64,000 nucleotides of DNA from Zanthoxylum bungeanum (Eukaryota; Streptophyta; Magnoliopsida; Sapindales; Rutaceae): NCBI GenBank assembly GCA_019454045.1, contig SKCR01010145.1, forward strand, positions 124,001-188,000, read 5' to 3'. Made by a program: the position numbers and the translations under genes. Under the pieces are notes generated by a model. That model did no database searches and had not been told where the DNA came from. It was given only the letters and a program-made list of their open reading frames with translations. Numbering within the stretch: the first letter of the stretch is position 1; the number at the start of each line of letters is the position of its first letter. This document shows positions 41,137-52,300 of the stretch, one piece after another.

Positions 41137-42825
41137 TGTTGGCGACTTGATCGCATAAAAGGATTTTGATGACGTCAACGCGAATGAAGACATCGACGTA
41201 CAAACACGAAGCATTACAAAAAGTGTCGAAGCATATGGGGTGAAGAACGAGAATATGAAGACTAGCGGTAAATCGAAGATAATTATTAAGAGCTAAATTT
41301 TATTGTAAGTGAGTTTACTCAAGTGATCTAAAGCTCTTAGGAATCATACATTTTGCATCACTTGCATTTAAAATGGCTTAGAATGCTAAAAGAATCATTT
41401 GCATTTTATTTGCACCAAAATGAACTTAATGCACAAGTGCATCGGTAAATGATCTTCTAAAAACTAGAAAACGGTTGAATTAAACTTCAAATGATATACC
41501 GTTAGATAGATATGTGTCTCTAATTTGCTACGGTTCAAACGGAACACAATTCCGATGCATAGAACTTTTGCTAGAGCTTTTTCAGTACAACATGCTCATA
41601 TGTACGTTTTCTGCATTCATGTCACATTAGAAAAATTACATAAAATTCATATTAATTTTTTTGGAGCTGAATTTTTTACAGAAGATAGATCTATGTGTCT
41701 AGTTTATGTATAAATTTACGGATCATGATTTGGAAATTTCTAGAGAGAGTTATGGCCAAAATACCAAGTGTCGTCAGTCTTGATTGGTCATCAGAACTGA
41801 AACCAGGGAGCTCCAAACCGGTCCCCATACCGGTTTCCATACCGGTCTAGCCTTTATTGTGCAGTTACTGAAACCAGGGAGCTGAAACCAGGGAGCTCCA
41901 TGCCGGTTTTCTCGCCGGTCTTCATGCCGGTTTTGGCTGAGAAAATCATGCTCTCTGGAACCAGGGAGCTCCTCGCCGGTTTCCATACCGGTTTTCTCGC
42001 CGGTCTAACGAATAGTTTTTTGAACGTTATATAGCCGTTAAGAGCCATTGCAAACCTAAACCGGCATGCCGGTTTCCTCGCCGGTTTCGCTGTAAGTTGG
42101 GGAATACTTTGCATTTTATTATAAATAGGACCCCAACTCATTTGCCCCAAGCAAGAAACCTAGAGAGACTTAATACACAATGTTCATACATTCTCTAAGG
42201 CAAATACAAGAGTGTCTTAAACCTTCATACACTTAAACACTCATACAAGCTCACACACATCTTCATTACATTTAGTGAGCTTAGATCACTTGGGTTTGCA
42301 ACTCACACAATCTTCTTATCATTTGTGAGTGCCCAAGTGTGTTTTAATTCTTTCTTAACAAAACACTTGTGATTTGTGAAATCCCATTTGGTTGGGTAAG
42401 TTGTAAAGGTTGTGAGTGCACCTACGAACAAAACTCAAAGTTGTAAAAGGTTTGGAGTGCGCATTTGCGGAAAACTCTTGGTTACGAGTGAACCACGGAA
42501 AACTCGATTCTAGTGGAAATCTTCAAGCGAGGCTTGGGGGAGTGGACGTAGGCACGTTTGGCCGAACCACTATAAATCGCGGTGTCGTATTTCTCTTTCC
42601 CTATACTTTTACTATTTGCAAGTTTATTTAAGCTTATACATATTGAATAGAAAACTTGCATATAGGCTATTAATTGGAATAGAGAAAATTTCCTAAAGTC
42701 CACACTTGGTAATAAGAGCTAAAAATCGGTAAAGATTTTTTATTTCCGCATTTATAGCGATAACCCAATTCACCCCCCTCTTGGGTATAGAGATTCTTTG
42801 TCGCTATTGCTTGTAGGTACTTTCA
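41137..42825 (+). mobile_element. solo LTR (TG...CA) inserted in the Copia-2 protease
   Basis: 1689 bp with TG...CA ends and a 5-bp duplication (ATATG). It separates protease text DFFTTY from DFGAVKMG, which are adjacent in Copia polyproteins. It contains a TATAAATA box (42120-42127) in an LTR-promoter-like context and a C-rich CACCCCCCTCTTGGGT near its end. No internal coding region is present, so it is best explained as a solo LTR left by recombination. Orientation is inferred from the TATA box. The parent family is not in this window. Confidence 0.82.
41817..42090. repeat. CCGGT-rich short repeat cluster in the solo LTR
   Basis: About twelve CCGG words, mostly as ACCGGTTTCC or GCCGGTTTTC blocks (TACCGGTTTCCATACCGG, TCGCCGGT). 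They alternate with four AACCAGGGAGCT(CC) units. The density is far above the surroundings and lies in the presumed U3 upstream of the TATAAATA box. Confidence 0.8.
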
Positions 42826-43984
42826 ATATGTTGTGAAGAAATCCTTGTGAGGAGTGACGTGGTAGGATGCTGCAGTATCTACCACCCACTCGACATCCTA
42901 AGTTGCGGTGTGAAGACATGCTTCTTCCTGACCGGAGCATATAGCTACATCTCATGTGGTAACTACTAGTGTCTCCGCATCATTCTTCTTCAACTGGTTA
43001 TTGCATTGTCTATGCTCTCGTTGTAGTTTCCGGTAATTTTTCTTTAAGTGGCATTCTATGCCACAGTAGAAGCACTTGTATGTGGGCTTTCTCCCGTCCG
43101 TAGATTTGCCTCTGTTTTTGCTTCTGCCTCTCATTTTACCTTGTTTTTTCTCATGTTGTCTTCCTCGATGCTCCGAGACAAGGGCTTCTGTTTAATCTGA
43201 GCCCACGTCTTTTCTTCTGGCTTCTTCATTATATAGGGCGTATTTTACCATATGCATGGTAAGTTTGCCTCATAGAGCTGAGTTGCTGAGAGTAACCACT
43301 AGTGTCTCCCAGCTATCAGGAAGAGAACTGAGTAGCAAGAGGGCTTGAACTTCGTCTGTCAGTTGCATGTCTACTGCAGACAACTGGTTCACCAGGTTTT
43401 GGAACTCGTTGGTGTGTTCTGCAACGGACGTTCCACTCCATAGCTTCAGGTTCACCAAACGCCTCATGATTAAGGCTTTATTCCGAGTTGTTTTGGCCTG
43501 GAACATGTCTTCCAATTTCCTCCACATTTCGTAAACATCTGTATCATGTGCTACGTGGTGGAAGACATTGTGACCGATCCACTGTCTAATCTGACACAGA
43601 GTTCTGTTATTGAGTTTATTAAAGTCATATTTTTTAACAGATTCTAGTCTCACTCCCTTCACCTCGATAACATCAAATAAATCTTTACAATGTAAATAAT
43701 CTATCATCAGGGTCTCCAGAGGGAGTAATTAGTTGCGGTCGGCTTGATCATTGCACAAGAAGGGGAATCTTCCACTTCCATTTTAAGTTTTAAAATTTAA
43801 AATGAAAATAGGTTAAAATCGGGGCTGAATTTCACAAATCAGAGGTCACTGTTGCGTCTGGAATGGTGGATTAGACACTTCTTTGGTCCAAATCCGACTC
43901 AGGTGATTTGTAAAAATTTCTAAAACTTATGGGGCTAAATTGTAAATTTCAAAGACTTCAGGGGGCTCAGTGAAATTTACCAGG

Positions 43985-44125
43985 ATTGCTGACGTGGCTG
44001 ACATGTGGCGCTGACGTGGCGGATGACGTGTCACTGACGTGGCTGTTGATTGTGTGATGACGTGGCGCTGACTGGGACCTGACATGTGCTGATGTGGCGC
44101 TGACGTGGACGCCACGTAATCGTCT
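43985..44125. repeat. TGACGTG-rich cluster in the Copia-2 leader
   Basis: Six TGACGTG words within about 140 bases plus related GACATGTG forms, lying between primer site and gag. They fall inside a minus-strand open frame (43927-44253) that would encode repeated RHxSATSA-like text. TGACGTG(G) is the core recognised by plant bZIP factors. Whether the cluster is regulatory, coding or both is not decided by the sequence. Confidence 0.6.
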
Positions 44126-44362
44126 TCAACCTTCAGACGCACGTGTGGCGTGTGAAGGAGAGTGGGCTTCACTCTCTGGCGCGTGGCGGCGCGTGCGGGC
44201 TCCTCGAACCTCCGTTTGATCACTGGAAAATACCACCGAACTCGTCTCGACATGAACTAGTTGATGATATCCTCAAATTTGATTTTTGACAACTTTACCG
44301 GAACTAGAATTTTCCGAACCGAGCTATGTTCTTCGGTTTTACGACCTCAAAGTAGAACCAAA

Positions 44363-44374
44363 GCTCTGATACCA
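44363..44374 (-). other. Copia-2 primer-binding site (initiator Met tRNA)
   Basis: TGGTATCAGAGC on the minus strand, two bases after the end of the 5' LTR. It is the standard plant Copia primer site. Confidence 0.93.
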
Positions 44375-44376
44375 CT

Positions 44377-44787
44377 TGTTGTGATTCTCTGATCACTCTA
44401 GAGTGTTTTGAAAGAAAAACCAAAACTCTATTACTTACAAGAATAGATTACAAAGTGTTTAAACTTTAAAAAAAAACATTCACTCTCTAACTCTCTCTCT
44501 ATTACACAACTTTGGGATGATCTTAAACTCACTGGAAAGCCTTGTATTTATAGTACAAGTTTTGGCTCAAAATCTGACACTAATCACTCCTTGATTTTCT
44601 GCCACCAATTGCTCCTAATTTTGTGGCCATCAAACCACCAAAAATTAGCATGTCTTCTTCCTTCAAGTTTCTACTCCACCTAAAGTTGACTTGGAGTCTT
44701 CTCATGATTGCATGGCAGCTTGTTGATTATTGATACTTGCTGGAAAAGATATCATTATTGCATGGCTCATATATGTTGGTTCTCACA
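44377..44787 (-). repeat. Copia-2 5' LTR
   Basis: 411 bp, partner of 36956-37366; followed on the plus strand by the TSD ATTAT. Confidence 0.93.
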
Positions 44788-44792
44788 ATTAT

Positions 44793-45142
44793 TGAACAAA
44801 AATTTATATATAATTAAATTTTAACTGCTCATCATTATTAATGCACATGTGCCAGTAGATTATAAAGTGTAAAATAGTTATTAACAAATGTAACATACAC
44901 ATCACGACTCAGTAACCAGGAAAAAAAAACAACAACTTTTAATTAGGGTTTTAATAAATCTTACTAATTAATGCAGTAAACACACTTTGTTGCCAATTTT
45001 GATTATAATCTTTACAACATTGCATGAGTTAAACAGTATGAGCTCTAGACATAACATAAATTAACTAAAACACACTTTAAAAAAAAAAAAAAAAAGGAAA
45101 AAGAAACACAAATTGAACACATCAAATTAATTAGTACAGTAG
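44793..45142. other. 3' flank of the GRAS gene
   Basis: AT-rich sequence with a 16-base A run near 45080-45095. It should contain the 3' UTR of the minus-strand GRAS gene. Nothing else recognised. Confidence 0.5.
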
Positions 45143-46708
45143 CTATCTAGAAGCATGAGAGGTCCAACAAGAAGCAGTGAACAAGCTAGTATCCTTCCAT
45201 CCAAGCATAAGAGTCCCATCTCCTTGAACAAGGCTATAGCCATGAGCAGGAGGAAACATGTTCAATATAAGCTGTGCTTGTGCCATTGAGTTACCACTCA
45301 TTGGTACCTGAACAAACCCATTAGTACTCCTGGCAAGCTCACTCCTCCAATGCCTAAACTTATCTTCCCCACTTCTCGCCGGCCCTCCTATTGCCAATAT
45401 GTTGTTGATCTCCCTGTAAAGGAGGCAATGCTCTATGCGGTGCCGGTTTGGATCGTCACTAGGCCAGTAAGCTCCCAGAGAATCAAATAATGTTGAATAG
45501 TAATGTAAAGATCCCACAAAACGGTCTAAAAATGACCCCCCAAGTGAAATTTCTTGCTCAACTAATGTGACAACTCTAGGTGACAATTCTTCTAAGAGTC
45601 TTAATGTTTTCCAATCGGGCCCTGTGGCATCATACAGTGAATGTTGTAACCAATGCACGGCTAGTGTCTCACCACGCCGGATTTGTAACATAGAGGCATC
45701 ATTAATGTCACCGAATTTTTTAGCAATTGGATGAAATTCAAAGGACAATCCAAGACGTTTAGCGAAATTGGAGAGTTGTTTCCCTGTCTCTGACAAGACA
45801 TCCATTGAAGTGCCCATACCGGTCATTCGGAGATGAGGAGGGCCTTCAATGCGTGTGGCAAGGATGTGGAAAAGGGCAGGCCATTGGAGACCTTGCATGA
45901 TATCAAGGTCTATTATGTGAACCCTATCGCGGCGATGAAAGACCTCGAGGATGGCTTGGTTTGCAGTGAAGTGGGCAAATTTGATGAATGGAGAGACATT
46001 GTTGAAGACTTGAAAGGCACAATGAACACTCTTGTGGTTGATCAAAGGTGAGCAAATGCCTAGCCATGAGTTGATGACTCTACTAGACATGGCCTTAGCG
46101 AAATAGGCAACAACTCTTTCAGCACAAGAAGGGCCATAAGGTGAAGCCATTTGTGTTAGCTCAAGCAACATTCTATGTGCTTCACCAAGATTATCAACTG
46201 AAATAGCAACAGCACATTCCAAAAGTAGGGTTATTAAGCTTAGCCCTTGCTGATCATCTAACTTGTTAATCAACCCTTGCCCATTATTATTATTGCTCCA
46301 TGGAAATAATTCTTCTTCCCCATTATGATCATAACTACTTCTCATCAATTTTCTTGGTCTTATTAAGTCATGACCTAAAATTGATGAGGCCATAGAATTA
46401 TCTTCATGACACCCAATTGTTGTATGGTGATGATGATGATGATCAACTTGCAAGCCATCAGTAGTGTTATTATCTGGCATGTCGTCAATGAGTTGCTTGG
46501 TGATATGTTCAACCCACTCAGAAAGCTCATTCCTCTCCAAGTTTACAGAACGGTTCTCCATGAGCGGCGGAGGCGGCTTCGGAAAGGAATTAGGGTTAGG
46601 GTTTTGGTACCCAATAGAGGAATAGTCCCATTGTTCATGGGGTTGTACTTGTAATGATTGTATCATATCAAGAGCCCCATGAACAACTTCAAATCCTCCT
46701 CTCATCAT
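45143..46708 (-). CDS. GRAS-family transcription regulator, SCARECROW/SCL clade
   Basis: Single-exon 521-aa protein, complete and intact. N-terminal ~150 residues are low-complexity and variable, with a WVEHITKQLIDDMP helix (65-78), a six-His run (90-95) and Asn runs. The GRAS domain follows: LHR1 from SLITLLLECAVAIS (157-170), VHIID at 263-267 in VHIIDLDIMQGLQWPALFH, LHR2 near 340-400, PFYRE-type text (RFVGSLHYYSTLFDSLGAYW, 396-415) and a SAW region with HWRSEL (453-458), LGWKD (502-506) and CW (514-515). Similarity to SCARECROW and SCL proteins is clear. The paralogue is not fixed: canonical SCR is longer with an intron, and SCL23 is shorter. GRAS proteins act in the nucleus as DNA-binding partners in developmental and radial-patterning programmes. 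The Copia-2 element begins only 350 bp beyond its stop codon and a CACTA element lies 1.7 kb upstream. Confidence 0.95.
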   Translation of the reverse strand: MMRGGFEVVHGALDMIQSLQVQPHEQWDYSSIGYQNPNPNSFPKPPPPLMENRSVNLERNELSEWVEHITKQLIDDMPDNNTTDGLQVDHHHHHHTTIGCHEDNSMASSILGHDLIRPRKLMRSSYDHNGEEELFPWSNNNNGQGLINKLDDQQGLSLITLLLECAVAISVDNLGEAHRMLLELTQMASPYGPSCAERVVAYFAKAMSSRVINSWLGICSPLINHKSVHCAFQVFNNVSPFIKFAHFTANQAILEVFHRRDRVHIIDLDIMQGLQWPALFHILATRIEGPPHLRMTGMGTSMDVLSETGKQLSNFAKRLGLSFEFHPIAKKFGDINDASMLQIRRGETLAVHWLQHSLYDATGPDWKTLRLLEELSPRVVTLVEQEISLGGSFLDRFVGSLHYYSTLFDSLGAYWPSDDPNRHRIEHCLLYREINNILAIGGPARSGEDKFRHWRSELARSTNGFVQVPMSGNSMAQAQLILNMFPPAHGYSLVQGDGTLMLGWKDTSLFTASCWTSHASR

Positions 46709-48402
46709 TGAACAAATACAAAGGCTTAACTAATAATTAACAAGTAATTAATATTAATGGTAGTGTTTGATGGACTAATAAGTAATTGTGGTGAGAGCCT
46801 GAGAGGGTGTTTAACAAGAGCTTGAGGCCATTTTTAAAGGGGAGCAAATTAAGAAAAGGTCTCCGCTGAGATAACAGAAAACTTTTGAAACAATTTTTTA
46901 AAAAATCTAAAAGCAATGGCCGGCATAGCCAGACATATAGATGAAGCTAAGTTACTAAAAGCCAAGCACACACGTAAGTTTGCTAGTGATTTTTTTTTTT
47001 TTTTTTTGCAATTATTATATAACTCAGATTTTAGGCATAGCTCAGAAGTGATTGAAGCAAAATGAAATTAAATATTTTAAGCAACAAGTTTTAATTTGAA
47101 TAGAATTAACAAGATGGGGAAACAACAACTACCCACCATATAAATTATGAATTATATGGCCCCTTATGTCTACAATAAAGTTGGCAAAACCATGTAAGAA
47201 AGTTGCAACATTCATAACAAAATTAATGTTTCTTGAAAAGAACGTGTAACTCACTCATCATCTTCGGATCATCATCTGTTTGATTTGATCAATTACGATA
47301 CGTTGACGTAATCTAGGGTTTATGAAATAGTGAGTTCCAGCTGCTTGGTTTGCATTTATTTATTATAAAAGAATAAGTCAAGATCAACGTTGAACCATGG
47401 CAAGTACGTATCTATTATTTTTTGTTTAAAAAATCTTAAATTTTGATTGGATATCAGGATCCTGTATTCTTGATCTGAGATTCGAGATAATTTTTCTTCT
47501 CGACTGAATAATTTTTCTTTTTAAATCCATAATATGGACGGACACAGTCCCCACCAAATTCCATCTCTAATGGCAAATCAGTTTTTGGATAATTATAATC
47601 TCTATCTATTAATTGCATTTAATGAGTAATTATACGTTGTTAATTAGTTGGCGAATAATAAGGTTTAGGTAAGTACCAGCTCTGGTTAAGCTGGAAGCCC
47701 TATGTAACCACTTGATCACCGAGCCACAATGTCAAAAATGAGTTGTAAATATTACGATGTATTTACAAGTTTCTTTATCTTTTAATTATGTTATTAACAT
47801 CAAGTGGGTTTGATGATTTGATCATTAAATGCAAGTTGCTTGGCGATCTGACGGTGTTCATTGAGTTATCATTTTTTTAATCATTATCGAAACTTTCCAA
47901 TAATAAAGTTGGAACAAGCCTGAAAAGTCAAACATTCAACTTTGACTACGGGTCAACGTCTGGTCATCGAGTCTTGGCCTGCATGGCTCTATCCTCCCAA
48001 TGTTTTCCCCAGTCAGAGTGACTCTAAAATTATTCCTCTTCTAGTCGTGATTGTGAAGTGGGAAATTTGATTTAATTGATTTATTGTGAGTAAAATTTGA
48101 TTTTTATAAAAATTAATAGATATTTTTTTTAAAGGGATAAATCAAAAATTTATTATCAATAAATCAGATTTTTTTTATTAAATTAAAAGAGATATTTCAA
48201 TGAAATTTTAAGTTGAGTGGGCAAGTACATGGTTAATTTCACCATTATACTCTCTCCCACAAATGTAAGTAATGTTGTAAATTCTCTAACTATTAAAGTT
48301 GGATGAATGATGGTCATGTCCATTGGGTGGTGTCCTATGGGAAGGGCACAAACATGTAGGAACATGTCCTCTAAATTAGAAGAACACACTCATAGGCTCC
48401 AA
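46709..48402. other. upstream region of the GRAS gene
   Basis: AT-rich 1.7 kb expected to hold the promoter of the minus-strand GRAS gene. A TTTAAAAA word on the minus strand near 46833-46840 could serve as TATA box, ~130 bp upstream of the ATG. A 21-base T run lies near 46990. No coding or RNA gene was recognised. The last ~130 bp (48273-48402) may be part of an LTR fragment split by the CACTA insertion. Confidence 0.5.
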
Positions 48403-48423
48403 CACTACAAGAATTATGGCTTT

Positions 48424-48880
48424 TAGCGTCCAAACATTTAGCGTCGCAATAAAATTCGAGGCCAAAACTCACTTTTAGCGTCGAATATCATTTTCGACGC
48501 TACATGTCATATTTTTAGCGACGGAAAAAAGTTTCGACGCCAAATATTCATTTTTTGGCGTCGATAAACATTTTCGACGCTAAAATTATTACTATAGCGT
48601 CGAATTATATTCGACGCTAAATAATTTTACTATTGCAATGCTTTTTGGCGCCAATATTAAGCTTTTAGCGTCCAAACTCGGTGTCGACGCCAAAAACCAA
48701 CATTTAGCGTCGACTATTTATCGTCGCTAAAGGCTTATGAAGTTTCCACCGACAATCCTTGAATCTTTAGCGTCTAAATTTAAATCGACGCCAAAAACCA
48801 GACATTTAGCGTCGAAATATTTATTGCGACGCTAAAAACTACAACAATTAGCGTCGAATTGTCAGATTCGACGCTAAAGA
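48424..48880. repeat. CACTA left subterminal repeat array
   Basis: Some 15-20 copies of TTTAGCGTCGAA or its reverse complement TTCGACGCTAAA, irregularly spaced and in both orientations. In the En/Spm family such motifs bind the element-encoded DNA-binding protein and lie in the promoter of the transposase transcript. Confidence 0.92.
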
Positions 48881-49190
48881 TAGATTAAAAAACAGAATGT
48901 CACCAACCTTTCTCCCCCTCTATTTTTTCTCTCATTCTCTTCATTTTCATCCTCTGAAATCTGAGAATTTCTCCTCTACAGCCTCACAACTCTCCTAAAA
49001 ATATTCAATAATATTGTAATCAATTTCCGAAAAGGTAAATCTTCTTTCATATTTCTTTATTATTTTCAATTTTATGATTATATATGTTGTTTATATGCTG
49101 TTTGTTAGTGATTTATGATTCATATATGTAGAGTAAGTATATTATTAACAAAATAGAATTTTTCTGTAAACTATTTAATTAATTTATCAA

Positions 49191-49193
<3 letters not shown>

Positions 49194-49262
<69 letters not shown>
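49194..49262. repeat. (TA)n microsatellite in a 5'-UTR intron
   Basis: About 34 TA dinucleotides in the predicted 5'-UTR intron (49035-49337, AAAG/GTAAAT ... TTTAG/GT) of the TNP2 gene. A shorter (TA) run lies at 51570-51594 in a coding-region intron. Confidence 0.9.
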
Positions 49263-49264
<2 letters not shown>

Positions 49265-49350
49265 TTAAATAAAGTATTAATGAATTAATAATGTTGATTA
49301 TTGTAATATGATATCTAATAATTATTATTATATTTAGGTATTCTGCTGAA

Positions 49351-52300
49351 ATGGATAGAAATTGGATAAGCTCTCTGGATAGATTGAGTGTTGAATATCG
49401 TAATGGAGTGTATGAGTTTATGGAAGTCGCAAAGCAACACATTGATGCTGAAGGTCGTGTTCGTTGTCCATGTGTAAATTGTTTGAATAGGAAAATGAAG
49501 CGGTTAGATGAAGTTCATAATCATTTATACATGCCAGGAATATCACCAACTTACCGTACATGGATTTATCACGGTGAGCAGTATAATTCTCAGTCACGGT
49601 TTTTTGATTCCGGCGAAGGGAGCAGTAGTTACAATCAACCTGCAAACGATGAGATCACCGATATTTTGCATGACTTACAAGGTCCACAACTTGGTCATAG
49701 TGTTAGTGGTGACATGCCAGTGTTAAGTGGAAATGATCAAAATTTATTTAGTGAACTACTTGATGAGGCAAAAAAAATTCCATTTGAAGGTGCTGGAATG
49801 TCGATCTTGAATTTCGTTGTGAAATTATTACATATTAAAGTGATCAACAGAATGACCAACAAAAGTATCGATATGATGTTAGAGTTACTGGCCCAAATGT
49901 TACCGGTTGGAAGCGAATTGCCTAAGTCGTACTACGAGGCAAAGAAAATGTTGCGTGATCTGGGAATGAGGTATGAATCCATTCATGCTTGTAAGTTTGA
50001 TTGTGTATAATTTCGTGCCGAGTATGAATCACTTGAACATTGTCCGATATGTGGTGAAAGTCGATACAAAGTCCGTGGTATGGGGAAGAAAGTGCCTCAA
50101 AAGATATTGCGATATTTCCCTTTAACGCCCAGGCTGTAGAGATTGTTCATGTCACGACACACAGCGACTGATATGATGTGGCATCATGAAAAGAGGATCG
50201 GTGCGAAGGGCATACTTAGACATCCTGCGGATGGAACCGAATGGAAGGAATTTGATGACATGTACCCCCGTTTCGCTGAGGACCCCCGTAATGTCAGGTT
50301 AGGTCTTGCCTCTGATGGTTTTAACCCATTTGGGAATATGTACAACTCTTATAACATCTGGCCCGTTATTGTCATTCCATATAACTTACCTCCATGGAAA
50401 TGTATGAAGGATCTGTTCATGTTTATGTCATTGCTTATCCCTGGTCCACGTTCACCTGGTAAAGATATAAATATTTACTTGAGACCATTGATCGAGGAGT
50501 TACAAACATTATGGAATGTGGGTGTGCATACCTATGATGCAGCTTCAGAGCAGTATTTTCAGATGCATGCCGCATTATTATGGACCATTAATGATTTTCC
50601 AGCTTATGGTTCATTATCTGGATGGAGCACTGAGGGATACATGGCATGTCCAGTTTGTGCGGGTCAAACACCTTCGCAATGATTACGGAATAAAATCGGA
50701 TACACAGGGCACATGAGATTTCTTGAGTTGAGTCATCTTGGCGGAGGAGTCAATTATTTAACGGTCAACATGAACATCAGAGTATGCCCAGTCCATTGTC
50801 TGGATTCGACATACTTTGCCAACATCAACATCTCAGAGACAGCACACCAGATAAACATCCTAATAATAGAGATAAAAATCGAAAACGCTTACCTGAAGAG
50901 TTGAATTGGACAGGAAAGAGTATTTTCTTTGAGTTAGAATATTGGGGGACTCTGAGTTTGCGACATAATTTGGATGTAATGCATATAGAAAAAAACATTT
51001 GTGAGAGTTTAGTGGGTACACTATTCAATATTCCGGGTAAGACAAAAGACATGTAAATGCTAGATTGGACCTACAAGATCTTAGAATTCGCAGTGAATTG
51101 CATTTACAAGTCACCTCTCGAGGTCTTATTAAGCCTCCTGCTAGTTATTGCTCAATCAATCGGAGAGAAAATCATTCTGTGATTGGCTGAAAATGGTTAA
51201 ATTCCCTGATAATTATGCATCGAATATTGGGCGTTGGGTCAGAGATGATACAATAACGGGATTAAAGAGTCACGATTGCCATGTGCTTCTCGAGATTCTC
51301 CTTCCTATTGGCATTCGACCTTATCTCCCCCCGAATGTATGCGACGTCGTACTTGATCTATGTGGCTTCTTTAAACAATTATGTCAGAGGACATTAAGCA
51401 CATCTGTTATTGACGACCTTGAGCGAGGAATCGTGATAATCCTATGCAAGCTGGAGCGAATTTTGCCACCCGTTTTTTTTGATGTCATGGTACATTTGCT
51501 GTGCATTTACCGGCTGAAGCTAGAAAGGGAGGTCATGTCCATTACAGATGGATGTATCCCATTGAGAGGTACTATATATATATATATATATATATACAGT
51601 TTTATATAAGAAAATTCTTAACTTTTTTCATGTGCATAGAATTTAGTATTAATGCAAACTTGTGATGTCTATCTGCAGGGCTTTGGGAGATTACAAACAG
51701 TATGTGAAAAACAAGGCACGCCCTGAAGGGTCAATAGCTGAAGCTGTTATAATAAACGAAGCAATAACATTTTGTTCGATGTACATGCAGAATATTGAAA
51801 CTCATTTTAATCGTCGGCCACGAAACTATGATGGAGATGCAAGTAATAACCAAGATATCACAGTGTTCCGTCAAAATTGCAGACCATTTGGTGCAGTAGG
51901 TGTCAAATTACTATCCCTTCAGGAAGTTGAACGTGCACATTGGTTTATATTGAGTAATTGTGATGAAGTTCAACCGTATATAACGTAAGTTTTTCTGGTG
52001 CATAACTATTGTATTTTTTCCATACATTAACCGTGATAATTTATTGTAGGCAACATCTAACAATGCTACAATGTCGTGGTGAACTCAATGTTGATGGAAC
52101 ACACAGAAAAGAATTTCCTAAATGGTTTCAGCCAACTGTAAGTTAGAATATTTTATATTTATTTTTATCCTAACATTAAACATTTCAGTTTGTTATATTA
52201 ACACATATATTTCTCTCATTGTCAGATTAACAACCAAGTTCAAAATGGTCAATTGGACTCGCAATCCTCGTTGGTTTCTTTGGCTTATGGGCCTCAAAAG

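Larger units (their letters stand above)
37400..43781 (-). pseudogene. Copia-2 gag-pol polyprotein (multiply broken)
   Basis: Minus-strand order: gag start MEVEDSPSCAMIKPTATNYS (ATG 43781), a one-base break, MIDYLHCKDLFDVIEVKGVR and the gag core to 43270. A damaged zinc knuckle follows (CFYCGIECHLKKNYRK, 43075 region, last Cys replaced by Tyr), then protease DTAASYHVTPHKDFFTTY at about 42890-42831. The text resumes past the solo LTR as DFGAVKMGNTSSS (41100 region). Then come WHQRLGHMSERGL, integrase (SDICGPLEV, NGGEYTSRNF, HNGVAERMNHTI), RT (LEQMNVKITFLHGDLNEEIYM, LYGLKQAPRQWYKKF, YVDD near 39020), TRPVIAHAVGVVSRF, STSGFIYTFTGGAV and finally [20 protein letters not shown] to a stop at 37400. 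Numerous frameshifts and stops occur. The wording resembles TNT1-94-type (Tork) polyproteins. Confidence 0.92.
36956..44787 (-). mobile_element. Copia-2: TNT1-like Ty1/Copia retrotransposon, decayed and nested
   Basis: Minus strand. 5' LTR 44377-44787, 3' LTR 36956-37366 (411 bp each), TSD ATTAT (36951-36955 and 44788-44792), initiator-Met primer site at 44363-44374, and a purine tract beside the 3' LTR (GGAGGGGAAGAAT on the minus strand, 37367-37379). I count about 25 differences between the LTRs by eye, several times the Copia-1 divergence, so this is the oldest datable insertion here. It carries a 1.69-kb solo LTR in protease and a ~0.73-kb foreign fragment in RNase H. The 264 bp between it and Copia-1 (36692-36955) hold nothing recognisable. 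Confidence 0.93.

Noticed and set aside
43927..44253. 108-codon frame as a separate host gene
   Set aside because: It lies between the primer site and gag of Copia-2, so it is leader or an N-terminal extension of the retrotransposon, not an independent gene.
48424..48880. Array of AGCGTCGAA repeats as an independent regulatory island
   Set aside because: They are explained as subterminal repeats of the CACTA element bounded by matching terminal inverted repeats and a CAA duplication.
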